Positions 1 to 9,624 of a DNA stretch of 38,833 bases are shown here, one piece after another. The first letter of the stretch is position 1, and each line of letters begins with the position of its first letter. Location of the stretch: positions 1,046,058 to 1,084,890 of the forward strand of contig ML976659.1 of the NCBI GenBank assembly GCA_010015655.1, given 5' to 3'. The position numbers were made by a program, and so were the translations under genes. The notes beneath the pieces were generated by a model that saw nothing but the letters and a program-made list of their open reading frames with translations, had not been told where the DNA came from and searched no databases. Source of the DNA: Bimuria novae-zelandiae CBS 107.79 (taxonomy: Eukaryota > Ascomycota > Dothideomycetes > Pleosporales > Didymosphaeriaceae).

Positions 1-16
1 GTGCATTGGCTGAATC

Positions 17-35
17 CGTGCATTGGGTGCACGGA
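17..35. repeat. short perfect hairpin at the left edge
   Basis: CCGTGCA and TGCACGG flank a 5-nt loop (TTGGG). Together with the preceding GTGCATTGG it forms a small GC-rich patch exactly where the AT-rich transposase relic stops. It may be the end of another inserted element lying mostly outside the window. Confidence 0.4.
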
Positions 36-45
36 CACGTTATAG

Positions 46-479
46 CGCTCCTTCTCTTAATTAGGTGTTAAAAGAGGTTTCTACCCTAGTCTTTAGCATA
101 AGTAGCTAGCCTTATATATAACATTTTTAAATATAGTTACACTTATTTCTAGTGCAACATCTTTAAAATTGCTATCCTTAATTACCTACTAGCTCTACTT
201 CTCGCGATTGTTGCGTGCAGAGGTGGCAATCGCGATAATGGCATCCTTCTGCTCCTGCGTGAGGATCTCATCTCGACCACGCCCTAGATTGTTCTTGTAT
301 AGTATCTCGTCCCATAAATTGTGTCCTCCTTCTTGCGCTTTTCGTTCAATACGCTGTACGAGCCTTGATAGTCCTAATTGCGTTTGTGGCATGCGTTTTG
401 AGAGGGCATTTGCAGAGGCATATCCATCGCGGGACGCGACGATCGCGCCGACGACAAAGGCGCGCTGTACAGCGCTCAT
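46..479 (-). pseudogene. Tc1-like transposase N-terminal relic, RIP-decayed
   Basis: The minus strand opens with a 94-codon N-terminal region (479 to 195) containing a helix-turn-helix-like stretch (ALSKRMPQTQLGLSRLVQRI) and ends in NNREK followed by stops. The same frame continues from 194 to about 46 as recognisable transposase text (IKD, VIYKASY, KPLLTPN, EKERYN) interrupted by five stops, mostly TAG or TAA where Gln, Trp or Arg codons are expected. This is the pattern left by C-to-T and G-to-A mutation. The DDE catalytic part is absent: at about position 45 the sequence changes abruptly to GC-richer DNA. Tc1/mariner membership is an inference from the motif style. The relic cannot be active. 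Confidence 0.6.
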
Positions 480-1202
480 TTAAGTGCGGGAGGTCTTCAG
501 GGGTTTTATAACTTTATCCTGTTTATATTTATAAGGTTTTCGCCAAGTTATAGAAGCCATAATAAGATGTAGAGGTTAATTATATTAGTCTATCTATAAA
601 GAGTTAATTAAGTTAGTGTTGGCGCGCAATGGCGCACGGGCCTATAACTCAAAAAAAAAACAAGCTTCTTCGTAGGAGGGGAAACGGTGCTGCGTAGCCG
701 CCGGCTGGGAGCGTGCTCGATGGTGATTAGTAGGACGCCCGACCACAATGTTTGGATGCAGTGTAGAGCAGGGGAATTGCAGGATAAGAGGTGAGCTCAA
801 CGATTGGAAAGAGTGTACTCGTGATGCTAGGAAAAGTGGGATGGCGATATCGATATTGCCGCGATAGGCAACGGGGGCGGTTTTGTGTGCTAGTTCGCTG
901 CAAGCCATGGGAGCCATCAACGCAAGGTAGCAGGTGCGTACGCGCGCATTGTGTGCGGCCCCGCGCTGACAGGCGCCTGGGATGGTGTGCGTTGCGCTGT
1001 TGCATAAAAGAGCATTCGCTCCCCGGGTTGGAAACGTCAAGCGGATCTGGATCCACTCCAAACACATTCTTTCCCAACGCCTATTCTTTTTTCCAGGCTG
1101 TGCCTGTCTTCGACTTACCGGTGCTGTGCATCTTTACAACGACTAATAAGACAAACAACTAAATACATCTTACGATCTTAATTATCACCACCCACCGACA
1201 AT
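480..1202. other. intergenic: transposon end, then precursor promoter region
   Basis: 480-640 is AT-rich and looks like the RIP-affected 5' flank of the Tc1-like relic. 641-1202 has normal base composition and leads to the secreted-precursor gene. The overlapping ORFs here show no domain or codon bias. No clear TATA box was seen. The last 60 bases before the ATG are A/C-rich, as is common for fungal 5' UTRs. Confidence 0.5.
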
Positions 1203-1778
1203 ATGCACGCCAGTCTCATCCTCCTCCTTACGTCGCTTGCAGCATCCGTAGTCGCTGCGCCCATGCCAAATGTATCTCCAAGCGAAAGCCCGGTGACGGT
1301 CCGAGAAGTCGACGAAGACGCCATCGTTCCCGCTGTCGAGAATATGAAGCGCGAGATTCTCGAACGATTAGACGCTATCGTCCAACGGTCAACTCCCGAC
1401 GATGACCTACTTGATGCGAACGAGAAGCGCCGACTTGCTTCCGGAGTGATCCCACCTGGATTGAACGCCAGAGACGAAGACAGGCGCGATGCTAATGACA
1501 TCGATGAGGTCGATGTTGAAGAGGTCGAGAAGCGTCGTGTCTACGACCACAGCGGGGTGAACAAGCGTCGGGTCTACGATCACAGCGGCGTCAACAAGCG
1601 TCGGGTCTACGATCACAGCGGCGTCAACAAGCGTCGGGTCTACGATCACAGCGGCGTCAACAAGCGTCGGGTCTATGATCACAGCGGCGTCAACAAGCGT
1701 CGGGTCTACGATCACAGCGGGGTCAACAAGCGCGACGATGATAGCGAGTACACGGCTTCCGAAGTAGACGACGAGTAA
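1203..1778 (+). CDS. secreted Kex2-type tandem-repeat peptide precursor (KEP / UstA-like RiPP candidate)
   Basis: This is a single-exon 191-aa protein. Residues 1-19 form a signal peptide (MHASLILLLTSLAASVVA, then AP). Residues 20-109 are an acidic pro-region with further dibasic sites (MKRE, EKRR, DRRD). Residues 110-175 are six tandem 11-residue units, KR + RVYDHSGVN, closed by KR at 176-177 and an acidic tail. Kex2-like cleavage after each KR would free six identical peptides, RVYDHSGVN or VYDHSGVN if the extra Arg is lost. At DNA level the 33-bp units 2-4 are identical, units 5 and 6 each differ by one base, and unit 1 differs by several. The layout matches known Kex2-processed repeat proteins, including dikaritin precursors (ustiloxin, phomopsin, asperipin), whose cores contain aromatic residues. 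A repellent-like or signalling peptide is an alternative. No tailoring enzyme is adjacent. Gene structure is sure; modification is unproven. Confidence 0.85.
   Translation: MHASLILLLTSLAASVVAAPMPNVSPSESPVTVREVDEDAIVPAVENMKREILERLDAIVQRSTPDDDLLDANEKRRLASGVIPPGLNARDEDRRDANDIDEVDVEEVEKRRVYDHSGVNKRRVYDHSGVNKRRVYDHSGVNKRRVYDHSGVNKRRVYDHSGVNKRRVYDHSGVNKRDDDSEYTASEVDDE
1530..1727 (+). repeat. 6 x 33-bp coding tandem repeat
   Basis: Six in-frame 33-bp units each begin AAGCGTCG and encode KRRVYDHSGVN. Near-identity of the inner units, including synonymous sites, points to recent expansion or homogenisation rather than selection on protein alone. Confidence 0.95.
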
Positions 1779-3678
1779 AGAACGGTTACCGTTTACGGTA
1801 CCCCGGCGTCTGGCGGAGCGGGCGTGAAACCTAGTTTTCACTCTCCTATGGTCGTAGGTGAAGGAATTTGTTTAAACCTTGCTATATATTGATCGTAGCA
1901 TCTGTTTGGCTTTTCTGTGTCACCAATGAGCCTCTCTCTAGTCCCTAGGCTTGATTTGACCTAGAATTTGAAGCAATTCTAAATGTTTTCGTTTGCGACA
2001 TATACTTAGCGCCGGTTCTGCAAAGAGCTTACTAAGAAGAATATTAAATCACGAGGTTAGTAGGCCGATACAGTTCTAAACCTGCATTAATTTATACCTG
2101 ACATATACTAGTGCTTGTACATTCTACATACCATTACCAAAGAATCCGATCTCAAGGAAAAGTCAGGGACATAGTGAAGCACCATTACTTTCCCAATTCC
2201 ACAAGGCCTTGAAACAGAATATCCCCTTCCTACGACGGAGCACACAAAAACCAGCACTTCGCCTCGCGGTTCTGCGCATGATCAGCAACTGCTCACCATA
2301 GCCTCACACGTATACTAACGCGAGTCCCTCATCTATCCTTGCGACTGTCTGGTCCCTCTCGCCCACTCCAAGCTTGGGAGTCGTGACAACCGCCCCATCC
2401 ATTCGCGTCGTCGCTAGTATCGCTGAAACCGAACTTGTTGACATCCGACTAATCGTATAGGAATTTGAACCTGCATTCTGGCCACTCCGTTTCGTACATA
2501 GTCATGATGAGGTGGTATAGGAAATCCGAGCTGGTGATGATGTGGCTGTTCTCGGCTTCCACCTTCATGTCTGCTATCACGCTGGGTTCTGCGATGATGT
2601 GTGGTTGTTTAAATGCCAATCGTATAAGCCTACTGCGACGAAGAAGTTAGGGACGTCGCCTACGCAATGCTCAGTGATCTTCATGGTGAAACTGCAACGG
2701 TTGCCAACGGCTCGCGGAGAACAGCGGTTGCCCTGAAGAGGGAAAGAAGTGGTGAGAAAAGTTTCTTGAACATAGCAGCAGAACAAATGTAGGCTCGTGG
2801 ACTTGCAGGAAAGTGTATGAGTAGGAAGTGACTGGTGTTCTGGCGACTGACCGATGTGCCAAACTCAGGAGCGACAGCTCGGACGACTTCATGAGCAACA
2901 GCGATAACCGGGAGGTTATAAACATATACCCGAACTGTGACTCCAACACTTGAGCCTGCGTTTGGACATCAGAGAAGATTGGATCGCCCTTGAAACGAAG
3001 TGATGTACTAGCTCGACAGGCACTTAGATAGAGGACCAATGTTGTGCCGTAGCTGAGGTCTGTGTACGGCGGGATCCTAAGGTACAACCACTTCGCTAAT
3101 CGGCCCCGCGAGGCACTAGCCGGCGCGCAAACCCCGCGGCGATGCCATAACTTCGTTGATGATGGAATCCTCCTAGCTTTATTGGAGTAAAGAGCTTGTT
3201 CACGGTTGGTTCCGTTCCCTTTTCTTGTTGTAGCCGAATGCTTTGCTGCGCCTGTGGACCTGGGATTGAGGGAGCGAGATGATGTGTATGGCGCTCCAGG
3301 ATTTAGAGAAGGTTGTTAAAGTAGGAGATGGCTCAATCATGAGCGCTCGGGCACGGCCAATGGGATACGTTTCAGGTGCTAGTTCTGGGGCAATATGATA
3401 CCTAAGATTCTGAAGGTAAATTTGGAGTTCGATCTGTGCATGAAGGCGGTGGGAGTATTACGAGCGTGATGTACGCGCGCAGTGGGAGTTCTGTGTCATA
3501 GAATCGTAATTTCCGTCCCATGGCATTGTCCCAAAACGCGTGACAGAAGCTTTTCGCCTCCGAGGTCAAGCCGACCTACTCTCCTGAAGCTGACCGACGA
3601 ATTACTAGGAGTGGAACATGACGAAACACCGTAGGACTGGTCGACAGGAGATTGGATCAATCCCACCACGCCGGTAGT
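1779..3678. other. intergenic, no supported gene
   Basis: About 1.9 kb lies between the peptide precursor and the end of the HET pseudogene. Short ORFs on both strands lack domains. One minus-strand stretch at about 2870-2960 reads smoothly (VRVYVYNLPVIAVAHEVVRA) and could be a relic of a lost gene, but it has no supported start or continuation. A GC-rich patch lies at about 3100-3150. No RNA gene or element ends were found. Confidence 0.4.
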
Positions 3679-5761
3679 CTAATATGTGAAGAGACGGAAG
3701 AAGTACAAGTTTTCAGGCTTATCATCCTCATTGTCGAAATATACGGTATATGGTATCCTGGCAACGGTCTCCCATGGATAATCAGACAGTATTGCTTCTA
3801 CCGAGAGCCTAGGGTTTGCTCCGACACCCCAGACAAATCTCACGAGTGGACCCCGCAGCGTTGCTCGTCCCCCAGAAACTGACCCGGTAGGATTTCCTTT
3901 GTCGTACAGGGTCGTGCTTGCGTTGACTAGCTGGGCGAGCTCTTCGACATTGGAGGCTCTAGAATGTCTTAAAAAATAGATCTGACCCTCGATCGATGCC
4001 CACAACCACGAAGGTGCTAGGTAGCACCTTGTCCACTGAGATGGGCCAGGAGATGTTATTCATGCAAGTAAGCGCACAAATTTCTCTTCCATAGACTAGC
4101 CAAATATATATCCGGGGAGTATCTATGATGAAGAGTTGCTATGCCAGACAAGGCTATAAGCTTATCGGAAGACTTGGTTAAATGACATCCACTGTAGTTT
4201 TCGACAAGACTATATCATCCGAGGTAGGTTTTGTCCACAGCCAGTATATTTTACGGACGTCCTTGATTGCGTTTAGGTTTTGGCGCACTCCTTTTTGAGA
4301 GGAGTCCGTGAAATAATGGTGTTGGGGGTCCGTGAAATGCTGGTTGGGGGAGTCCAGAAGGGAACAATTCGCAAGCTTCGGTCTCGTCACATTCCCAAGC
4401 GATTTATGACGAAGTAAGATAAAGAATATGGCGGCAAAGTATGCGTTCCTGAAGAATCCAGTCTCTTTTATTTATGGGGGTATTAAGTATGAGCGACTTC
4501 TAAAAGTCTGCATCGACGATTTTGGCACTAGCTATTTGGGAGGTGAGCGGGTGTTTAACCTGTGACGCAGAGCATAGATCAGCAGGATGGTTACACATGC
4601 ATGAGATTGTTATTCACCTAAAGGGCAATGGGTACTCAGTTCTTTGAGCATTATCCAGCTTTCAAGAATCCGCGCACCTTCTGTATTGTAAATGGCTGCC
4701 TTCTAAAAGAGCGATCAGATGAGAGGCCATTCTCCAATGCTCGCGTATGAGTATCGAAGATCGTCATCATCGCATTTTGATATACGTCTTTCATCGTCGA
4801 AGCTTCGTGTAGCCAATCTTCTTCCGAATCCTGTATAATACACAAAGAGTCAATCCAGAGGTAGTTGTATCCAAGACCGAGGGTAACACGGGCGGCATCC
4901 AGGAAAGTTTCGGGCAAGGAATTGCTTGGGATCTGCGCTTCAAAGGAAGCTATGTTGCGACTACGAAGTGTTACAATGTCGCATGGGCCCCACCGATGGC
5001 TCAAAGCAAAGTATTCGCCTGTTGGATGTTCGCTGGTGCACTGTACTAAGCGCACATTCATCTCCGTAGTGGCTTCTTCGATTCTCAGAAGTCGCAAAGG
5101 GCACCATTGCTGTGGCTCAAGATTACAAGTAGAATGTTGATTTTGGCAATTGTGGAGCCAATTTCGAGCGAAGTCTAAGCTGTCTGCTAAGCTGGAGTTT
5201 CGCGTTTTCATGACAGAAGACAGCCGACGTTCATGTTCACCTATAATGCGTGAGATCATAGTGACCATCGAGGTTTTCCGAGATAATCCTACCAGACTGG
5301 GCTGTGATCTCTATGCGATCAACCCGTAGCTATGTTTCAAAGATGAACCCTTTGGCTGTGGTAGTAGTCAGGCGGAAGGCGGCCGGCCAGTTGTCCAAAT
5401 CCATTTCAAGATGAGCGATCGAAGACCCTGTATTGCCGTCTGTGATGCCCAGATTTTCCCACCCCAACGCAAAGGAGCTACAAATGTAGCAACCATGCTC
5501 TGCCGATTCTGGTAAATCGCTGATCCGGTCGTAATGAACCCAAACGTTGCGCTTCCCATCAAATATGAGCTCACCAATTTCGCGCGCTGAGAGAAGCATC
5601 AGCTCGCACCTGGTGCAAAGCTGATCCAGGATACCTAGCGATGTGGCTGGGACAGAAAACATGGTAGAAGATGCACCGTAAAACTTCAACAGGCTGCAGT
5701 TGGAGCATGTCAGTTGAATGTGCTTGCCTCGAGGCTGAGCCATAACCCCTGCTAACGGCAA
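3679..5761 (-). pseudogene. HET-domain (heterokaryon incompatibility) gene, broken
   Basis: The minus-strand reading recovers a HET protein in order. The N-terminal part holds CSNC and CTRC motifs (from 5743 or 5761). After a likely 52-nt intron (5241-5292) the HET core follows: FALSHRWG, then TFLDAARVTLGLGYNYLWID, SLCIIQDSEEDW and DVYQNA. Further on come WILQERIL and IAWECDETEA near 4380-4465, then VENYSGCHLTKSSDKLIALSG, and the C-terminal APSWLWASIEG ending at 3679. The frame is broken by stops at 5330-5332, 4651-4653, 4404-4406, 4251-4253, 4215-4217 and 4056-4058, and shifts near 4050. Several stops fit CAA/CAG-to-TAA/TAG or TGG-to-TGA changes, as RIP makes. Intact HET proteins trigger cell death on non-self fusion; this copy should encode none. 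About 190 bp (4465-4650) has no recognisable match. Confidence 0.75.
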
Positions 5762-5959
5762 GTCAGCTAATCAACATCCAAAGCGGCCCACGCCATCATC
5801 CGCACATCTTCCATAAGCCCAGGACAACAGAATCGCCGGTGGCGGGATGGTATTTTACGAACTATTTTAAACATCTCAAAATCATCGGTCTCGAGTTTCA
5901 CGACGACCGATCGGGTGGTAGTACGCTCGCATCATTACAGCCAGAGTACAGTGAAGCGA

Positions 5960-6706
5960 TTATTCGAAATGGCTCGGATCAGGAGCACAATACCCTCTTC
6001 TCAGTAAGAACGTCGCCAATCGATCCTCCATTCTTGCAAACTACTCAACGTTAGCACCTCTCTCCAAACCTCACGCATCAAATACTCACAAAGCTCTTCC
6101 GCTCAATGACCCCATCCCGAATCCAAAACCCATAACTTCCCATCATGTTTGCCATCATGACATCTGTGAACAAACGATCACCCACCACAGCGATCTGGTT
6201 CGGCGAAGTCACGCCAGAATCCGGGTGCTTCTTGAAGTACGACATGACCTCGTCTTTACACCCAGGCTTCTTGGTCGAATGTCGGAGTACCTTCACTCCG
6301 GTGTTCTTCTCTAAGATGGCTGCTTCAGCTTGATTCTTGTCAGAGTCGGTGCCGGCGGTGTTGGAGACTATGAGGAGTCTGGAGCCGGGGTAGGCACGGC
6401 GGAGTTCTTGGAATTTATCCTAGTTGTCGTGAGCACAGAGCACGTGAAGGATAGCGGTGCTCGAAGGCGTGGAGGTGAACACACATGGTATGGCTTATGC
6501 ACTTCATTGGTATGCGGGATAGCAAAGCAGTTGTCCTTGTCAAGGACCACGGCCTTGATGTCTACCTCTTTCTCGCCATCTCTCTTTGGGAAGGCTTTTG
6601 ACAGGGGAATGGGCAGGTGATTGAACGTCGATACTGTGTGCTGAGGAAGGCACAGAGCCGGCTCTTTGATCAGCCGAAATACGTTGAGTGTGCCGGAAAT
6701 GTTCAT
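5960..6706 (-). CDS. GEP4: mitochondrial phosphatidylglycerophosphatase, GEP4-like
   Basis: This HAD-family phosphatase would dephosphorylate phosphatidylglycerol phosphate in the cardiolipin pathway at the mitochondrial inner membrane. Three exons (6706-6485, 6419-6090, 6040-5960) give 210 aa; introns are 65 and 49 nt with GTGTGT and GTGAGT donors, and the second has GCTAAC near its 3' end. The HAD nucleophile motif is VVLDKDNCFA with Asp56 and Asp58. Later motifs are LLIVSNTAG, HSTKKPGC (conserved Lys) and VVGDRLFTD, followed by FWIRDGVIERKS. The start MNISGTLNVF follows the usual GEP4 N-terminus; an in-frame Met 18 codons upstream is less likely. The length is near yeast Gep4 (about 185 aa). 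It is divergent from SmD3, with 208 bp between the two ATGs. Confidence 0.9.
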
Positions 6707-6914
6707 CGGATAAATGGACCAATGCTTGCAGCGAGGTGATAGGTTGAAGACGGTGGGCAAAGGTGAAGCATCGCTGACTAAGCGAAATATGGTCCAAGCT
6801 CCATGCCCTCAACAGGCCCAGGCGTCCAAATTCACTACACGACACCGGCAACGCGACGCGCGTATATCGGAGCGGCAACATACCCCACAATACAACTAAA
6901 TCTACTCTTGCATC
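6707..6914. promoter_or_regulatory. bidirectional promoter between GEP4-like and SmD3 genes
   Basis: Only 208 bp separate the start codons of two divergent housekeeping genes, so both 5' UTRs and core promoters must lie here. No TATA box is evident. Co-expression is an inference from the layout. Confidence 0.6.
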
Positions 6915-7409
6915 ATGACGAGCACGATTGGTATACCGATCAAGCTCCTTAACGAGGCGGCGGTACGTCACTTCCATGTGCAAAGTTTCTGGCGCATCGC
7001 AAGCTAATATGCATAGGGACACATCGTCACTCTCGAGATTACTTCCGGCGAGGTGTACCGTGGAAAGCTAATAGAAGGTAAAATCCCCGCTCTCAATGTG
7101 TATACAGCTGCTAATAAGGTGCAGCTGAGGACAACATGAACGTTCAACTTAAGGATATCACTGTCACCGCCCGAGACGGTCGCGTGTCGCATCTCGAACA
7201 AGTCTACATTCGCGGGTCACACGTCCGCTACTTCATCGTTCCTGACATGTTGAGGTACGTCAGTTCTTAAAGTAGTATGGTTGCAGCATACTGACTAGCC
7301 TAGGAATGCGCCCATGTTCCGATCTCGAGGTACTCGTGGAAGAGGTGTCGGTCTCGCACGTGGTCGCGCCACGGTCAACAGGGCAAGGGGAGCGAGGGGT
7401 GGGCGTTGA
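6915..7409 (+). CDS. SMD3: small nuclear ribonucleoprotein Sm D3
   Basis: Core Sm-ring subunit of spliceosomal U snRNPs. Four exons (6915-6962, 7017-7077, 7125-7254, 7304-7409) code for 114 aa. The Sm1 motif reads [18 protein letters not shown] then [13 protein letters not shown]. Sm2 reads [17 protein letters not shown]. The tail is Arg/Gly-rich ([20 protein letters not shown]), the usual target of arginine methylation in SmD3. The introns are 54, 47 and 49 nt with GTACGT, GTAAAA and GTACGT donors. Exon joints were chosen because they rebuild the Sm fold without gaps. The gene is far shorter than its intron-interrupted span suggests, so single-frame ORF calls miss it. Confidence 0.93.
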
Positions 7410-7874
7410 GCGCATGCACAAGAAAGGGAAATACCACAAACGGCATTCGGCCCATGAAGAAGCGCTCGTAGAGGGCAACCCGGTGTCTACCCGAGGGCAG
7501 CATGCGCGTATTGCAGAGACATCATGAGGAAATTGGGTTGGATTGGATTGACACGGCGCGACAAGGTACGAGGCTCCGGGATAGGATACCCTCAGATTTA
7601 TGAGCTTTCAGACTGAGATCAAAATTCAGAATTTTCAGCCGCTCCGACGCGCAATTTTGCAATCTGTTCGTGATCAAAACCGCATCGGATGAGCAAGAGC
7701 GCGGAGGAATTATATCAGCAACATTTGCTCTCCTCATCTACAGTGATCTTTCGCTCACATATAGCAGCCCTGCGTGACGTGCTAACGTGGGGTGGTCAGA
7801 GGCTAGGACCCCACATGGGAGGCGAGCACCTCCGAAACTCCGCAATTACCTCTTGTCCACCACACACCCCCGCC
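7410..7874. other. intergenic between SmD3 and IRC6-like genes
   Basis: 465 bp with no coding signal. It must hold the SmD3 terminator and the downstream gene's promoter. Nothing else is recognised. Confidence 0.5.
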
Positions 7875-8806
7875 ATGGAGATTCACAACCCTCGGCGCAT
7901 CCTTGCTGTCGGTGCGCCAGATTCAGGCGTGCTCTCTCTGCTCAAGGGTACAGTTCCCGTACTCTGAACATCGGATCTGAAAGCTGATATACGACCTCGC
8001 AGACCTCACAGGTTCCGCCCCCGAGCTCATCACCGATACCACTGCCGGTCTGTCACACGAATGGAGACTCGAGACGAAATACTACACTGCGAAGCTGCCT
8101 ATCTGGATCGACGAGGTTCCGAACGTGACCGAATGGCGCACCGAATTCATGAAGCCCGAAGCCAAGGAAGTCGTCTCAGTCGTTGGAGCTTGGATATACT
8201 GCTTCAAGAAGCCCGTCACTGAAGCCGAAGCCGGCATAATCAAGGAAACGATGCAGGCGGTCGCCCAAGTTATCGAGGCAGCGTGTGGCTATAGCGACGA
8301 CCAGGTGCGCTTTGCTGTCGCCATGCCACAGAGCACGACGCCATATCTGGAAAAAAGCGCCGAAGATTGGGACGAATTGTGCATGGAGCACGGTTTCGAG
8401 TTTGTAGATAGCGAGGCGAAAGGCAAAAATCAATTTGGGGAAGAAACGGGAATCAAGAGGGTGGAGGATGCACTGAAGGCACAAGAATGGGACAGCGGTG
8501 ATGGCGATGACGACTTTGGCTTCGACGATGATGCCTTTGGAGAGGGCCTCGATGCAGAAGAGAGGGAGATGGGCATGGAGCTATTCGGCATGAAGAACGC
8601 CGTGCATGGCCTCGACGATGATGAAGAAGCACAAGTGGAAGAGCTGGAGAGTCTGATGCGCCGCATGGTCACCATCAAAGGTAATTACATTTTTCCTTTC
8701 TCCATCATCTATTGATCTTTGCACAGAAACCAGCGAGGGTATGTCCGAAGCAGAACGCAAACGATTCGCCGCCAAAGCCGTCAACGACCTCATGAAAGAC
8801 CTTTGA
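7875..8806 (+). CDS. alpha/gamma-adaptin-binding protein p34 / IRC6-like
   Basis: Three exons (7875-7947, 8003-8680, 8727-8806) give 276 aa. The start MEIHNPRRILAVGAPDSGVL shows a beta-strand and P-loop-like turn as in the Rab-like N-domain of p34/Irc6 proteins. The middle carries VVGAWIYCFKKPVTEAE. The acidic linker DSGDGDDDFGFDDDAFGEGL is followed by the C-terminal helix LESLMRRMVTIK and SEGMSEAERKRFAAKAVNDLMKDL, which resembles the adaptin-binding C-terminus. In yeast Irc6 works with AP-1 in clathrin traffic, with an Irc6 loss phenotype of raised recombination foci. Family assignment rests on overall pattern, not on a search. The stop lies 9 bp from the stop of the convergent methyltransferase gene. 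Confidence 0.75.
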
Positions 8807-8815
8807 AGCCCATTG

Positions 8816-9624
8816 CTATTTCTTACCCAAGCATAGCAAAAAGGGAAAACCCATCTCCTGTTTTGACTCTCCGTCTTTGCCCTCGACCTCCTTCCGTAGC
8901 TCAAACGCCCGCTCGACACGCACCTCGTTGAACCCCACCCCGTCGATGATATCCAGAATCTCGCCCTTTTTGATTCCATGCCGCTCCACCCCTGGTCGCT
9001 TGCTCTCCGGATGGAACCGTATCGCCTCTTCCCCGAAGTCTTCATAATCCGTCAATGCAATCATACCACCATTCCTCAAACAATCTTTCAGCGTAGCTAA
9101 TAAATCCTCTAATGACGGGATATGGTGCAGTGTTAAATGCGACACGACCAAATCAAAACGATACGGAATATCTTTCCCCGACTCGCCTCGGCGCTCTGCA
9201 AGCGCAGCGCATGCACCTTGCAGATGCGCATCGTCAGCGGACTGCACGAGGACGTTCACAGCGGCTAGGTTGACTTGGGAAGGATCAGGCAGTGCGGCGG
9301 TCTTCTGGTTGAAAGCGTCAATCATGCCATCGGAGGTGTCGACGCCAACGAGGGAGCGGACGTGCGGTGCGAGGAGGAAGGAGAGGAGGCCGGTGCCGCA
9401 GCCTATCTCGAGGACGTCGAGGTCTGGTACGCATTAGAGTAAGCGGCATTGAGCATGTCATCGTAGTGAGGATCACTTTTTGAGCCCCCGTCGGTGAAGT
9501 CGGGTATGTAGCGGGTTATAGCATCGAACCCTTTTTGAACAGATTCTAAATGCTTTTTGTTTGCGTCCCAGGACGCTGCTTCCTGGCTGAAGCGCGAGTT
9601 GTTGAGGTCTTGGTTGCTTGACAT
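8816..9624 (-). CDS. class I SAM-dependent methyltransferase
   Basis: Two exons (9624-9477, 9423-8816) code for 251 aa; the 53-nt intron is GTGATC...CCAG. SAM-binding motif I is DVLEIGCGTGLLSF (about residues 51-64), followed by LVGVDTSDGMIDAF as motif II. Motif IV reads YRFDLVVSHLTLHHIPSLEDLL, then LRNGGMIALTDYEDFGEE. The order fits the Methyltransf_11/25 group of soluble small-molecule or lipid methyltransferases. The substrate cannot be read from sequence. The start MSSNQDLNNSRFSQEAASWD was preferred over a Met 88 codons upstream because the intervening stretch is low-complexity and upstream-like. It is tail to tail with the IRC6-like gene. Confidence 0.85.

Noticed and set aside
642..1162. 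Overlapping ORFs upstream of the precursor on both strands
   Set aside because: No domain or start context and mutual overlap; more likely promoter DNA.
1203..1778. Repeat precursor as an alpha-mating-pheromone gene
   Set aside because: The repeated peptide lacks the Trp/Cys/Pro-Gly pattern of known filamentous-fungal alpha pheromones and the EA/DP spacers; not excluded but less likely than KEP/RiPP.
1407..1841. Minus-strand ORF across the repeat (144 codons, VDPTLVDAAVI-type repeats)
   Set aside because: It is the complement of the 33-bp repeats; the plus strand has a signal peptide and dibasic phasing, so this is a shadow.
7260..7527. ORFs covering the SmD3 3' end on both strands
   Set aside because: They are frame shadows of the Arg/Gly-rich SmD3 last exon and its 3' flank.
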